DNA of 64,000 nt from Geosiphon pyriformis (lineage: Eukaryota > Glomeromycota > Glomeromycetes > Archaeosporales > Geosiphonaceae). A model generated the notes under the pieces. It saw only the letters and a list, made by a program, of their open reading frames with translations. It ran no database searches and was not told where the DNA came from. The stretch covers positions 1,706,032-1,770,031 of the forward strand of contig JAAOMT010000436.1 in NCBI GenBank assembly GCA_016748015.1, in the 5' to 3' direction. Below are positions 36,770 to 48,735 of the stretch, in pieces (the stretch's first letter is position 1; each line of letters opens with the position of its first letter). Made by a program: the position numbers and the translations under genes.

Positions 36770-38640
36770 TAAAAAAGAGTGTTCAAACCCAATTCAAAGT
36801 TCTCTACTTTGGCCATTAGGCCCATAACTGTATTTAACAAATTGTTCAAAGTCTCTTCTAGCCTTGAAACAACCAAAGAATTAAAACTTATTACTTCTAC
36901 AATAGTCCCAACACTAGTGACCACACCCAAACTCTTACTTATTACTATACTTGTCTCTTGATTCTGTAATAAAGAGGTTACCAACAGCTAATATCTAGGA
37001 CTAGACTGGAAAACCATTGGCCCAAGTGAGTCTAACCTCTTAGCTAACTTAACTACTTGCTCTATGAGGCTGTTAAAACTGTGCTCAAGAGTGGCTAACC
37101 TATTACTTAACTCTATGAATACCAGCAGAATAAGTTTTATCTTTAAAGAAAAACCAAAATCATTCAAGCCAATATGTGCAGAAAGAGAAGAAAAAAAAAC
37201 TCACCAACAATCTTGGTCCAAGAGACACCACCAAAAAAAACAGGATAGATAATTAGTACTGAACATTTGGCATAGATAGATGTCAGTCTGTTTTTATTTT
37301 CTTCAGACAACATTTTGCAAAATAGATCACCAGAAAAAGTTTTTTTATTCACAAAATATTCCAATAAAGTATGACCTAATTTTTTATACTTAACATACTT
37401 TGCTGAACTCAAATAAGTCCAGCACAAATTGGCATTCCTTAAAACAAACATGGTTCTTATGACAGCATTCAATAATTCAGATGAGTTAAAGCAAACAACT
37501 GCATATTTTGTTCAAACATATAAAATTGAATGTTGATTAATAACACATGTTTTCTCACTTACAAATCCAATAAAATTCCAGATGTTGTGAACATTTATTC
37601 CTATTGGCAATATATAGAGCAGTAATCTATAATTATCTCTAAATCTCATGTTTTTTTATTTTTGTCAGTTCTAACTACATAAACTACATTTTTTCTAATT
37701 AGAATAGACTACTTTACTATAACCAAATTAATATGATTTACTTTATTAAATTCAATCATGGCTTTTTGCCACAGTCTAACCAACTGTATCTTGATTAACT
37801 TAATCAAACCAAACTCAGAAAACACAGCATGCACAGTCTTAGTAGATGTTTCAATTAGAATTTTTTTTACAATTACAGTTTGATCTGAATGCTTAATAAA
37901 TTTCTTGAAATTGGTGTTTACTAAGATTTTTACTATCTTTGTCATATTAAAAGCTTGAACCAAACTTAATTCAGAAGTAAACATTGCTTTAATAATCTTA
38001 ACAAATTTTGAGAGAGTAAAGACTTCTTCAAAACCATTGACTTTTGAAAACAATCTTCTAACTACTACAAACTTCTCTTGAAAAAACTTCTTAGACACTT
38101 TATCCAACTTAATATCCAAAATAAAAGACTTTCTAATGGAAACAACAACCAGATTCTTCAAAAAAAGAGAAAAGATAAGTGAAACATTTAACAAAATATC
38201 ATTATCATTACTATTATTCAGAAAATTTATTTTGCTTAATAGTTTCTCTAATGTCTTTTTGGTTTTAACATAAAATTTTTTTGGTATTTGGTTAGTATTT
38301 TTGTCATCAAAAATGATCTAACTATTATAAACAAAACTGGTTTTCTCAATCAAACACTCCTTCTCTATATTAATACTATTAGATTCAGTAATATTATTAG
38401 CTTTTGAATTTCAAGAACAATTATTCAACACTTTAGCAGAAACTTTTTTAGTTTTGATATTATTTTCTAAAATACTATCTCTTTTTTTCTTTTTTAACAG
38501 AACAGATTTGAAACCATTAGTTGAACCAGAATTTTTAATAGTCTTTTTCATAACAGCAATACTAGAGTCAACAGTGGCCTCATAATCAAGCAAAAACAGT
38601 TTTAATTTATTATATTGAATATTTAAAAAACTTCTTTTAA
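36770..38640 (-). pseudogene. LINE B ORF1 relic (gag-like)
   Basis: Minus-strand fragments align with ORF1 of copy A: SSIAVMKKTIKNSGSTNGF at about 38560 (N-terminal Ser/Lys region), a stretch at 38194-37709 matching KVFSKINGFGG and SEFGQIKSIKIQL of copy A, and FGGVSWTKIVGEF (near 37210) matching FGGKLWAQVVS. The CCHC knuckle lies between these last blocks in copy A; here it is eroded. Frames are broken by stops and indels. Confidence 0.7.
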
Positions 38641-38707
38641 AAAACTTTTTGACTTTTTTTGGGAATTTGTGACAAAAAAAAGAAAGAAGTTTTTTTTTAT
38701 TCTAATA

Positions 38708-39143
38708 ATATTAATAAAATAAATAATTTATTTTTATTGTTATTAAATTACTGTTTTATTATATTATCTTATTAATAAAAATTATTTAAAATTTTTACAA
38801 ATAAAAAAATTATATAAACTAAAATAATTACAATTCAAAAGATTAAACAATATATAAAAAATTTATTTAGAAAAAATTATATAAAAACAATATATTTATT
38901 ATTAAAATTAAAATTACATCAATATACAAAAAATTACTAATAAAAAAAGTAATTTTTTTAAATATAATATACAAAAAACATTAAAAAATAAGCAAAAATT
39001 AAATTTAAAAACAATTTTTTTAGTATTAATTAATTTACAAATTTATAACTTGTAATAATTAATAATTTTTTTAATTTTTTTTTAGTTACTTTATTTTTAA
39101 AATAATTAATAAATTCTTAATTATATAATATAAAACAAAAAAA
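38708..39143. other. A+T-rich spacer between LINE copies B and A
   Basis: No gene. It ends at the left copy of the imperfect repeat that flanks LINE A. Confidence 0.5.
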
Positions 39144-39172
39144 CTAGATTTAAAAAAATTATTATTATTTTT
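39144..39172. repeat. Candidate target-site duplication of LINE A, 3' side
   Basis: CTAGATTTAAAAAAATTATT and onward matches 55719-55747 at 26 of 29 positions by hand alignment. The low complexity of the right half lowers the weight of the match; the CTAGATT core is the informative part. Confidence 0.6.
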
Positions 39173-39306
39173 TTTATTATTAACACATTTTAACAAATGT
39201 AGTCCAATTACTATCTAGTACATAGAACCAAACTAAGAGGCTCAAACTAAACATGACTTACACACTTTCTACATGTGGCTAGCCACTCAGGCCAGACAAA
39301 GCAATA

Positions 39307-42300
39307 CTACACATCAATAATAACCCGTACATTGCCACCTAGACCAGAAAAGAAACAATAAGGCTTCTGACGATCAAAGCTAACAGCAAAAGAATTGGCC
39401 ACACCAAGCAATCTTACAACACCATCAGACAAAACTGAAGACACACTATGAAAGAGCCCAGAAACAACACCACCATCACAAACCAGACCAGCCTTCTTCA
39501 TCACCATCCAGTAGTTGGCCCTAGCCAACCACACTTTAGCACAATATAACTCAACCACGAACTTGATATAATCAACAATCTGAGTAGCTGCCACCTTCTT
39601 ATTCTCAAAAATACTGCAAGCTTCCTCATACCACTCCCCCAGCACAAACCCTTTGCAAACCAGAGTGTACAACCCAACATCAATAGAACATTGAGACAAG
39701 ACTCCCAACACGGCAGAAGCAGGGGAATTGCCAGCCAAAGCTGACCAATGGGCAGAAGCCTCAGCTAAAATCTTGTCATGAATGCCAGACTCATGAACAC
39801 AAGTAAAAGTGTGGTTAGAGAACTCCACCCTACTACAAAACAAACATAATACACTAAGGTAGCACTTATTATACAATCTTTTCTTCACTGCCACCAGCAA
39901 TCTTCTGTGTACAGCCTTCATAATATAAGTACGAAGCATTGAGGATATCCGGCTAGTGAATTCAGTGAGCATATGAGAATCAGAATGCCACACCTTTGTC
40001 ATAACAACCCAGTCTATGCAACCAATCATCGTATCTGGAACCATGTCACAACCAGACCCAGCTTCCCAATGAGCAGAACAAACAGACCGAAAAATATTTC
40101 TGACAAAATGACGGACATTACTAGAAACAGCAATACCCTCAGCAACCAAAAAATGTTCATGCATATTGGCACAAAGGGAAAAGGGAGATCCAAAGGCAGC
40201 CCCAGCAGCCAAGTCAGCTTCCATATTACCAGGAATCCCAGAGTGGCCTTTTACCTTAACCCAACTTACACTAAAATCTTTATCTCTGACCAAATTGAAA
40301 ATATAATGTCTCTCCAGCCAGCATTGATTATGGAAATCAGGGATGACCAAAGACATCTCAGACACACATGCGTCAATAGCAGCCTGGCTGTCAAGACGTA
40401 ACACCACAGTACTTGAAGAAGGAACACATTCCAAAGCCAAAGTGACAGCCTGCAATTCGGCCATAGTAGATGACAAAAGGCTATTAACAGTGATACCAAT
40501 ACTCTTATCCAAGACCAGAAAGTATACAGCAGCACTACAGGTGACCTCAGCAGAACCTGTATTCCTCAAAAACCTATCCGTAAAAACTTCAAAAAAGCCT
40601 GACGAAATGTCATGCAATTCATCTATTACCATAGAAAATTCTCCAGACTCCAAAATGTCTAAACCAATCTTTTCCACAGAGTCAATAGAACCAGAAAATG
40701 AACAACCCTGACTCTTCAAAAACTCAGAAGAAACCAAGAACCAATGAGACACAGGGCCATGCGGATTCAATCTCTTCCAACAACAAAAAGTTTTTCAATC
40801 AAACAAAACACCTTTCTTATAAACAAGCCAATTACCAAAAGTGATACCAAAGCATCTAAGAGATTTGACCAAGTCAAAATACAGAGACTTTCCAAGAATA
40901 GATAATAACGGAAAATAACCAGGACTACAAAATCCAGTGGGAAAGTTGTTCACCAAAGAAAGCTCATTGCCCAAAAAAATCTTTACCATCCCAGCCAAAA
41001 AATTGTTCACTGGATTAACATGCAATCTGACTGGAAACTGCAAAGGAACCAAAGGAGCCCAACCAAGAACCTGCAGATCCAAAAACCTATGTCTAAACAA
41101 ATGTCCAAGAATACCAAAGGCATTAGAGAACATTATCAGAGCAGCAACCTTCCCCTCTGACTGCATCTGCTCAAAAAACTTCAGGCCATACAATGAGGGA
41201 TGATGCAAAGCAGCGTCAGGAAAATCACAGGGGAGACAAGCCTTAGACCTAAGACCCTTTCTAACCAAGACATCCCACTTGCGACAAACATTAGAAGGGA
41301 CAAAACTAAACTGAATATGATAGCTAACAATAGGCTGCAAAACAGCTGACACCAGATAGGAGAACTGTTTGTCTGTAATAGCTTTTCTAAGCACAACATT
41401 GATGAAGAAATGCACATCCGCATGAGCCTTGGCAACACTTGGCTTGGAGAGCCTCTCGGTTGACAAAAAAATACCTAGATACCAATATGCTTCCCTTTTT
41501 TTGGCAATAGAAATTGGCTGACCACAAATGCTCAGGGAAGCAACTTTAACACTCTGATTGATGGGAATAGCTACTGTCTTCTCACTGTTAATAGAAATAT
41601 CATTGATCACAAAAAATTCACTGGCAATGTTCAGAGCATATTGAGTAGAAGCCTGACAATTCCCAACCCAGATCATATTATCAACAAATGCACCAGCTGA
41701 AAAATATGATGTCAAACCACCACTGCTCTTAATTCTGCCAGACTTTGCAACAAACTTAGTATCAATCCAGTACTCACACAATTGTTCATGCCTCTTAACC
41801 TCACACAAAAGTGGATTGTAAAAAATTTTTCATAGAAGCGGCGAAAAGACCTTACCCTAATCCAGCCCATTATGCACCTTATAACTACCAGACAAACCAA
41901 AGTCAGTCATTATCCTATTAATTCTATCTTCATGAATACCACCAAAAAACTTTATGAACCTCTCACACATCTTGACATGCCACAAACTAGCCCTTAAATG
42001 ATGCCACCCAACTGAATCGTAAGCTTTCTGCATATCCTGCAAGACCAACCATAACTCCCTATCCTTCTCAATGGCGTTCTTAATCACCGAACTAATAGCA
42101 AACACTGGAGATTGTGTGGATGTACCCTTCAGCACCAAAAAATTGTCACCTCGAAAAATGTTGAACTTGCTACAAGCCATTGAAATATGATCAGACAGAA
42201 CCTTGGAAAGAATTTTCCTGGCAGTCTCAATTAAAGCAATAGGCTGAGGATTTGTAAGAACTCCATTCCAGTCATAAGGCTTAGGAATCATTGACACCCA

Positions 42301-43979
42301 AGCCCTCTTCCACAAAACAGGCACCATCCCAATAGACAAACACTTATTAAACAGTGCCAACAGGCACCCCAAAACCACCTCACCACTATGTTTTCACAAC
42401 TTATTAGGAACACCAGACAAACCAGCAGCCTTGCCATCAGGCAGACCACCAACAACAGAAAGTAACTCATCCATACTAATTGCACTCATAACACCTAAAA
42501 AGACATCATCCTGAACATGGTCCAAAGGTGCGTACTGATAAGCCCAAAGATTAGGAAGCTCTAACTGTACAGAGCATTTCCTCGTCCACCCTTCCATTAT
42601 CTTATCCACACTTGATTTCACCTCTTTAGGCAACAAAACCAGATCATCATCAACTATCAAGTGATCCAACACCACCTTGCAAAAAGGCTTTTCCAATACA
42701 CTCCTGATCATACTACTCTTATCCGAACAGAAATTATTCATGCACTTCTCAATTGCCTTTCTAACTGAAGCTTCCTCAGCCAATCTCGACTCAAACATCT
42801 TCGACCTCCTGTAATCTCTGCGAACCAATAACAAATGCCTAACAACAACATCAGATTTAACACCTGAGCCAACCAAGTCCTTGAAAACACGAGCCTTTAC
42901 ATCATCCAGAGTCGACTATTTATTCACAAAACGATTAGTACCCAGCAAGTCACCCAAGCAAAATTTCTTGACAATCTTGGCCACCAACAATTCCAGACCA
43001 AAAAACCTAGAAGAATGTTTGTTTTTTGAACACTTAAATTCACTAAACCAATGTCTCAAAAATGTTACATCAACAGAATCTACCACAGCCCCCACCAAAA
43101 CTGCCCACATAGCATCAACATTACCACACATTTCAGCACCAGAGAACACCTCACCCAAAGACAAGAGTTTTGTCGAAGAGAGATCCTTAAACTTAGCCCA
43201 TCCAGCACAGTCAGCATTCTTGATTTTAAACTTCCAACGATCTTTATTCGCCTGCTTATGCAAACTATTCAACTGTACATCCAAAAGCCCACCCAAACTG
43301 ACCAAAACCATAACTGCCCTGTGATCGGTGTCAAAGAAATCTGAAACAGAGACAACTTGATGACCAGCAACAGCAGAAGACAAATTACCATCAACAAAAA
43401 TGTAATCAATCGTTTTCCCAACCCCTTTTGAATTGCTCTATGTATGAAAATCAGCCAAATAATAACCAACAAATGAATTGACCAAACCCAAACCCAAACA
43501 AAACTTGAAACTAGCACTTTTACCAGATTCATTCTCATTAAAGTTTCTACCCAAGATAACAAAATTGCTGGAGTTGACAGCCTTTGCAATAAGAGAGTTA
43601 ACTTCAGAAGCCTAACCAAACCTAGCCCCAAAAGAAACACCAGCATACAACCCCAAAACAGTAACCGAGAGCTTGCCCTTAAACAAGAGCTAAACAGAAA
43701 CAACCTGACCAGGAATCTCCTCCATTTTAGATACATGACGAGCCAAAGAAATGTTCATAATAATTGCAACTCCAGCACCCATAAAACTTTTATCCAATCC
43801 TGCATTCCATTAAATTTATCCTTTATCCATGGTCCAGAAAAGGACCTCAACTTTGTCTCAGTGATAAAAGAAACCATGTTTCCCGAGTTTACATGCCAAC
43901 AAACTATATCATTCTGCTTCGCAGGAACATTTATGCCCCGAACATTGCACATAGCAAATTTCCAGACCAGACTGCTCAT
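39307..43979 (-). pseudogene. LINE A ORF2: endonuclease, reverse transcriptase, RNase H (disabled)
   Basis: One frame runs from about 43755 to the stop at 39307-39309, and the N-terminal piece from ATG 43979 is in a second frame because of a deletion near 43800. Domains: APE-type endonuclease (WKFAMCNVRGIN near 43950, TETKL, FDTDHRAVM near 43335); RT (LVLQDMQKAYDSVGWHHL near 42040, GAFVDNMIW near 41690); RNase H (FTDRFLRNTGSA near 40570, TMAELQAV, LDSQAAIDAC, VKVKGHSGIPGN). At least eight in-frame stops separate the open pieces, and those I checked are TAG or TGA at Gln or Trp positions, as C-to-T or G-to-A changes produce. Catalytic losses: ILGRNFNE for the usual GDFN in the endonuclease and FVDN for FVDD in the RT. 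The 487-codon RNase H part is the longest intact piece. Confidence 0.88.
43976..43979 (-). other. ATGA overlap of ORF1 stop and ORF2 start in LINE A
   Basis: The ORF1 stop TGA (43978-43976) overlaps an ATG (43979-43977) in the ORF2 frame. This arrangement suits stop-restart translation of ORF2. In copies B, D and E the same site has decayed to ATAA, so the ATG is lost there. Confidence 0.65.
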
Positions 43980-44347
43980 TGGGGTGAAGACAATAAAGAG
44001 AAACTCGAACCAACACACAAGAGATCCAATTTTGCCAAAACAGAACTGACTGAAGCCTCCAAAGCCAACATTTTAGACTCCAAACCACCCACCTTGGTAG
44101 TTAAAATCTTCGAACTACTTGAATTGAAGCCACCATTCATATCAATACTTGGAGAATAGTGATTGGATGATGCCAATTCACCATCCAGAGCCATATCAGA
44201 ATCCAAACCAGGGGCCAAAGGCACAGATCCAACCAGAAAAGGAGCACCAGAAGATGGAATCATGGGCACCAATTCAACAAAACTCAATTTTCTTAAAATA
44301 TCAGACACTTGGTCAGCCAACAACTCGAGAGAGCATTCCAAAGATGC
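43976..44347 (-). pseudogene. LINE A ORF1, C-terminal part (right of the nested insertion)
   Basis: This is the continuation of ORF1 after the LTR element. It starts at SLECSLELLADQVSDILRKL, which also occurs, drifted, in copy E at 60244-60306 directly after the sequence that here lies on the far side of the insertion. The tail has a possible coiled-coil or amphipathic segment (ALEASVSSVLAKLDLL) before the stop at 43976. Joining to 54073 after removal of the LTR element and one 4-bp duplication keeps the frame. Confidence 0.85.
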
Positions 44348-45201
44348 TGTTACCAGAGGTTTTTGGTCTCTTTTCTGTAATGTTGTTGATACTTATTAGC
44401 TGTGAATTCACGTTTTCTGGATGTGGTTGAACCTCCAATAACTGAATTTATCTTCAAATTATCTCCTATAATTTGAACTGCTGGGCTTATAAGTGGAATG
44501 GCCAATTCCTTGCCAATTACTTTATGTAGTTACATTGTAGTAAATGTCAACTCTTTCCTAGAAATTGCTTGTCTGGAAGCTCACTAAAAATGTGTAGTTA
44601 CTTTGCTGTGAAAGTCAACTCTTCTACAGGAATCTTGTCTGTAGGCTACCCTAATAATTGTAATAAGAAAAGAAAAGAAAAATAAAAGAAATGTAAAAGA
44701 AATAGAATTCTGCCAAGGGAAACGTTTTCTATCCAGGCATGAAGTCACTAACAGTTTATTGAAATTGGTAGCTAATCAATTTCAAAACGTTAGTTGGGTT
44801 TTGGGGATTTTCCAAGTGCAATAATTAAAGAATTTGGTTTTTCGAATTATTTGATATTTATTTCTTTTTGTGTGTATAAGAATGGTTCTAAGTGATAAAT
44901 CTAAAGTAAGATACATTTTTTTGAAGAGAGAAGCTCTTCTTTTATNNNNNNNNNNNNNNNNNNNNTCTACAAATTTTGGCGAACTTCTGAATGTTACATA
45001 GTTCGGGGTATTGCATGATTGATCATCGCAATTAGGTTATATTTGTGTTGTGTACAATTTGAGTTATTAATTAAATGATAATTTTGGATATTTTTGCTAA
45101 TGTAATAAGTAATCATTTGAAATGATAATATATGCTAATTAATGATAGGAATTATAAAATAATTTCATGCTAAATAATATCTCTAATTTCATCTAGTAAC
45201 A
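44348..45201 (-). repeat. 3' LTR of the gypsy element
   Basis: 854 bp as assembled, with a 20-N gap at 44946-44965. It is co-linear with the 979-bp 5' LTR except for about 145 bp missing at the gap, which holds most of the 20-bp tandem array of the other LTR. Confidence 0.95.
44946..44965. other. Assembly gap (20 N) in the 3' LTR
   Basis: A fixed-size gap. Comparison with the 5' LTR puts the true missing length near 145 bp (equivalent of about 53692-53836). Confidence 0.95.
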
Positions 45202-45847
45202 TAACCTCCTCCTCAAGACTGAGCTCCGTCAAAGTCCAAGTACTGTCTGTTATTTCCAGATAATAATCCAAAATTATTGAAGAAATTTGGTCTGAAAATT
45301 GTTGAAATTTCAGTTCTGTAAGCTTTCCAATGTATTGAATCTTCAAAGGTTGAAAATTTGTGTTTTGTAGTATGTTTTCACAGGTGTAGAATAGGTCATA
45401 AAGTTTAAGAGCAGCTCTAAGCCTGTAGCAACTGTTTGTTGATCCAGCTGTTGTCTTGAATTTGTTGTGGAGTTGTTTCTGAATAGCTTCTTTTGTGAGG
45501 TTTGCTGTTGTAAGTTCCAGTTTCCGTTCATAGAGTGTTTTTCCAATGTGAAAATATCTATAGATTGGAGGATATTCAGTGTTTTCCTTATTGAGACACA
45601 GTTGAAGTTTTTGTTGAATTGTAGCATTTGGTGGAATACTAATCAGAGTGAGCATTAGGTTTTCTCTTAAAGCAAGCTTTAAAAGTTCTGGCAGGTAAAT
45701 TCCAGTATAACTTCTTGTGTTCTTTTTATACAGGTGATATTTTCGTGAATTTGGGGATAATTTTGTAACTACTTCTGTTTGGGTATAATTTATGTGGTTT
45801 CCAGTAACAGTAATGGATAATTCGGGTATTGTTTTTAAAGCTAACAT
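45170..45847 (-). CDS. Extra ORF of the gypsy element after integrase, 225 aa, unknown
   Basis: ATG at 45847, stop TAA at 45170-45172. It crosses the PPT and its last ten codons lie in the 3' LTR. It is the only part of this element without a nonsense codon or frameshift. It is rich in Leu, Thr, Gln and Tyr, with Cys only at residues near 95, 140 and 155, no signal peptide and no clear membrane segment. The C terminus is acidic (LEEEVMLLDEIRDII). I recognise no domain. The position between integrase and 3' LTR is where some Ty3/gypsy lineages carry an additional gene, but nothing here looks like an envelope glycoprotein: no signal, no N-terminal hydrophobic block, no C-terminal anchor. Whether it is translated is unknown. 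Confidence 0.6.
   Translation of the reverse strand: MLALKTIPELSITVTGNHINYTQTEVVTKLSPNSRKYHLYKKNTRSYTGIYLPELLKLALRENLMLTLISIPPNATIQQKLQLCLNKENTEYPPIYRYFHIGKTLYERKLELTTANLTKEAIQKQLHNKFKTTAGSTNSCYRLRAALKLYDLFYTCENILQNTNFQPLKIQYIGKLTELKFQQFSDQISSIILDYYLEITDSTWTLTELSLEEEVMLLDEIRDII
45202..45216 (-). other. Polypurine tract
   Basis: GAGGAGGAGGTTA on the minus strand directly before the 3' LTR, the position of the plus-strand primer in LTR elements. Confidence 0.8.
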
Positions 45848-46119
45848 TAGTTTTTGGGATAATTGTTGAATGTTTTAAGGAATAGTCATTATAAGCAATT
45901 GAAAAAAAAATAAAAAATAATTTTTGGTGTATGGGTTTTTATGCTATTTTTGTTTTGTTTTTGTGAAATTGTTTCTAAATTATAAGAGAATAACTAGTAA
46001 AATTAAATTAAGTGTTCAGGTTGAAAGGTTGTTCAATGACAACTATTGGTTCTAAGTTTCGGGGAATATCTTTGGAACTGACCAAAGGGAAATGTGTACC
46101 AATTTATGGAATTAATGGT

Positions 46120-47270
46120 TCAAGATTGTTTCTAGAATAATAGTGTTTCAAATGATCTCCATGTACAATTTTTGTTAGGATTTTGTCATCGAGTCTTAGC
46201 TTGTATGATTCGTTACCTAGGACTTCATGGATAAAGAATGGTTCATCCTATTTATTTTCAAATTTTCCACTCTATTGTTTTCAGCTTTAGTTCTGTGTAA
46301 GAGAACTTTGTTTCTAATTTTAAACTCATTGGTGACTGAAGGCAATTTGTTATCATGCCGTTTTTTTTGTTGAGCTTGGGAGTGTTCAATATGGGTGGCT
46401 GCTATTCGTCGTTTTCCTTCCAATGTGCTAAGCAGAGTGTAGGCTCTTTGCTGAAGCGTTTCTTGGAAATTGTTTTCATCAATCGGTTGTGCTGGGTATG
46501 TTTCCACTATGAAACTAATTGGTAACATTGCTGTCCTTTCATAAGTTAAATCAAATGGTGTGTGTTTTGTGGTATCTTGTTTTAATGTCCTATATGCTAG
46601 TAACACTGATGAAATAAAGAGATCCCATTCTTGCTCAAAATCGGTTGAGACTTTGGCTAATGACTCACACAATGTTCTGTTAAAACGTTCTACAAGTCCG
46701 TTTGTTTGTGAATAATAGGACGAAAACAGAGGTCTTTTGACATTGAATCGTTCACAAATTTCTTGTATCAGGTTGTTCACAAAGTGTGTTCTTTAATCGG
46801 ATAAAAGTTCAATTGGACATCCATGTCTACAAATGATGTCTTCATAGATGAAATTTGCTACTGATTTTGCATCTGCTCGTTAAATGGCTCTGGCTTCAGG
46901 CCATTTAGTAAGATAGTCTACAGCTACTGCAATATAACAGTTTCCTTGAGTGGTAATAAATAGTGGTCTGACTAAATTGATACCAACTCTGTCAAAAGGC
47001 TGTCCAACTTTGATTGGATTTAAAGGTTCTGTAGGGTGAGTTCCTTCTCTTCTTTGACAACTATCACAAGATTCGACATATTCGTGAATGTCTTTTCTCA
47101 TTCGAGGCCAAAAGTAGTATTCTAGTGTTCTTTGGGTGGTGCTATCTTTTCCGAAGTGTGCTGATGAAAAATCTGAGTGCATATTATATAAAATGGTCTC
47201 TTTTTCCTGTTTTTGTATTAATCTGAGTGGTTTGGTTGGGTTTTTGAAATTTTGATGATAGATAATGTTG
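46120..47270 (-). pseudogene. gypsy integrase (HHCC, core, C-terminal part), disabled
   Basis: The zinc-binding part HSDFSSAHFG with CDSCQRR (about 47180-47055) keeps both His and both Cys. The core starts DRVGINLVRPL, where the usual first catalytic Asp position in GID is Asn and the following Gly is Arg, both G-to-A changes. The second Asp (LLSD, near 46805) and the Glu in GLVERFNR (near 46685) are present. In-frame stops occur near 46878, 46795 and 47195. A one-base frameshift near 46260 separates the core from the C-terminal chromatin-side part (FFIHEVLGNESYKLRL and HGDHLKHYYS). Confidence 0.85.
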
Positions 47271-48735
47271 TTGTGTAGAAAATATTATTTGGCTTGTTGT
47301 TGTAACTGATGTTTTTTATCTGGGGACCAATCTGTTGGGATTTTTAATGTCTCTAAATATTGTTTGAGATTGTTGTAGTTTTTGGGGTTCATTGTTTGTT
47401 GTTTTGATGCTGTTAATTCAAATGGGTATTGGTTTTGTTTTCTAATCTTGCCTCATTCTTGAGAGACAATCAACGTTGGTGTGGAGTTTTCCTGGTTTGT
47501 GGTGTACGATGTATTAGTAATTAGCTAAAAATCTTGTCCATCGGATTTGTTTTGTGTTCAGCTGGGTGTTTTTGTTTTGAAGCTATTTAAGTCCAATATT
47601 ATCAGTGATAATATCAAATTCTTTGGATCTAAGGTAAAGGTTGAAGTGATGTAAGGCCCAGATTACTGCTGCAGTTTCTAATTCTGTTGTGGGGTAGTTC
47701 TTTTTGGCTGGCTTTAATGTTCTACTAGCATAAGCAATTACTCGCTCATTTCCATTGTCATTTAACTGTGATAGGATGGCACCAAAGGCAGTATAAGAGG
47801 CATCAGTTACTAACCGAAATCGGTTGCTGAAATTTAGGTAGGCGAGGATTGGAGCTGTTGTGAGTTTTTCCTTAAGTATCTCAAAGGCATTTTGGTGTTC
47901 TTCTGTCTATTTGTATTTGATATTTTTAGTAGTGAGCTGGTTGAGGGGTTTTGCAATTTCTGAGAATCTTTTGATGAATTTTCGGTAATAGGATGCTAAT
48001 CCAATAAATCCTCTTAATTCTGTGGTATTTCATGGAGTCTTAAAGTTTTTGACAGTACTGATTTTTCCAGAGTCTGGTTTAATTCCATCTTTGCTAACAA
48101 TGTGACCAAGAAAAACTAAACTTGTTTTTCCGAAGTAGCATTTTTCAATGTTCAGTTTCAATCCTGCTTTCCATAATCATTGAAAAACTTCTCACAGGTG
48201 AATTAAATGTAGCTTGAAAGATGGTGAATAAACATCAGTGTCATCAAGATAAACTACTACTAATTTCCAAAGGAGGCCTTTGTAAACAACATCCATGAGT
48301 CTTTAGAATATTGCTGGTGCATTGCATAATCCGAAAAGCATTACATTGAACTCGTAATTTCCTCCTTGAGTGGTGAATGCTGTTTTGGGACGGTCTTTGG
48401 GATCCATAGCAACTTGCCAGTATCCACTCTCTAAATCTAATGTCGAAAAGTATTTGGACTTTCCAAGGGCATCCAACATGTCATCAATTCAGGAAAAAGA
48501 GTAGGCATCTTCAATGATAACACTGTTGAGTTGTCAGTAATCAACACAAAATCGTATCTTTCCATTTTTTTTTTTTAACTAGAACTACAGGTAAGACCCA
48601 TGGGCTCATTGATGGTTGAATAAGCCCATTGTTAAGCATTCATTGTACTTCTTCTCAGATAAATTGGTAACTTTTTGGAGCAACTCGGTAGGCTTGTTGT
48701 CGCCTGGGTTTGGCATCTCCTGTATAGATTTGGTG
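47271..48735 (-). pseudogene. gypsy reverse transcriptase and RNase H, disabled
   Basis: Continues in the gag-pol frame. RT blocks: GLIQPSMSPWVLPVV (near 48610), FSTLDLESGYWQV (near 48430), VVVYLDDTDVYS (near 48250; the YLDD catalytic box is intact), and FLGHIVSKDGIKP (near 48090). The Ty3-type RNase H follows with RLVTDASYTAFGAIL (near 47810) and YASRTLKPAKKNY. About a dozen TAA, TAG and TGA codons interrupt it, mostly at Gln or Trp positions, so no functional enzyme can be made. Confidence 0.85.

Larger units (their letters stand above)
32016..38707 (-). mobile_element. LINE copy B, full length but decayed
   Basis: About 6.7 kb, minus strand. It is co-linear with copy A (about 6.8 kb after removing the nested LTR element) from a 5' end near 38707 (AAGAAAGAAGTTTTTTTTTA on the plus strand) to the 3' UTR near 32016. 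It lies about 435 bp from the copy A boundary, in the same orientation. It is more A+T-drifted than A and less than C, D and E. Confidence 0.85.

Noticed and set aside
39973-40711. Long plus-strand open frames (142 and 122 codons) opposite the LINE A RNase H region
   Set aside because: They are antisense to a well-supported domain frame and have no recognisable family; they arise from codon composition of the sense strand.
45170-45847. Envelope gene in the gypsy element
   Set aside because: No signal peptide, hydrophobic N-terminal block or C-terminal membrane anchor can be seen.
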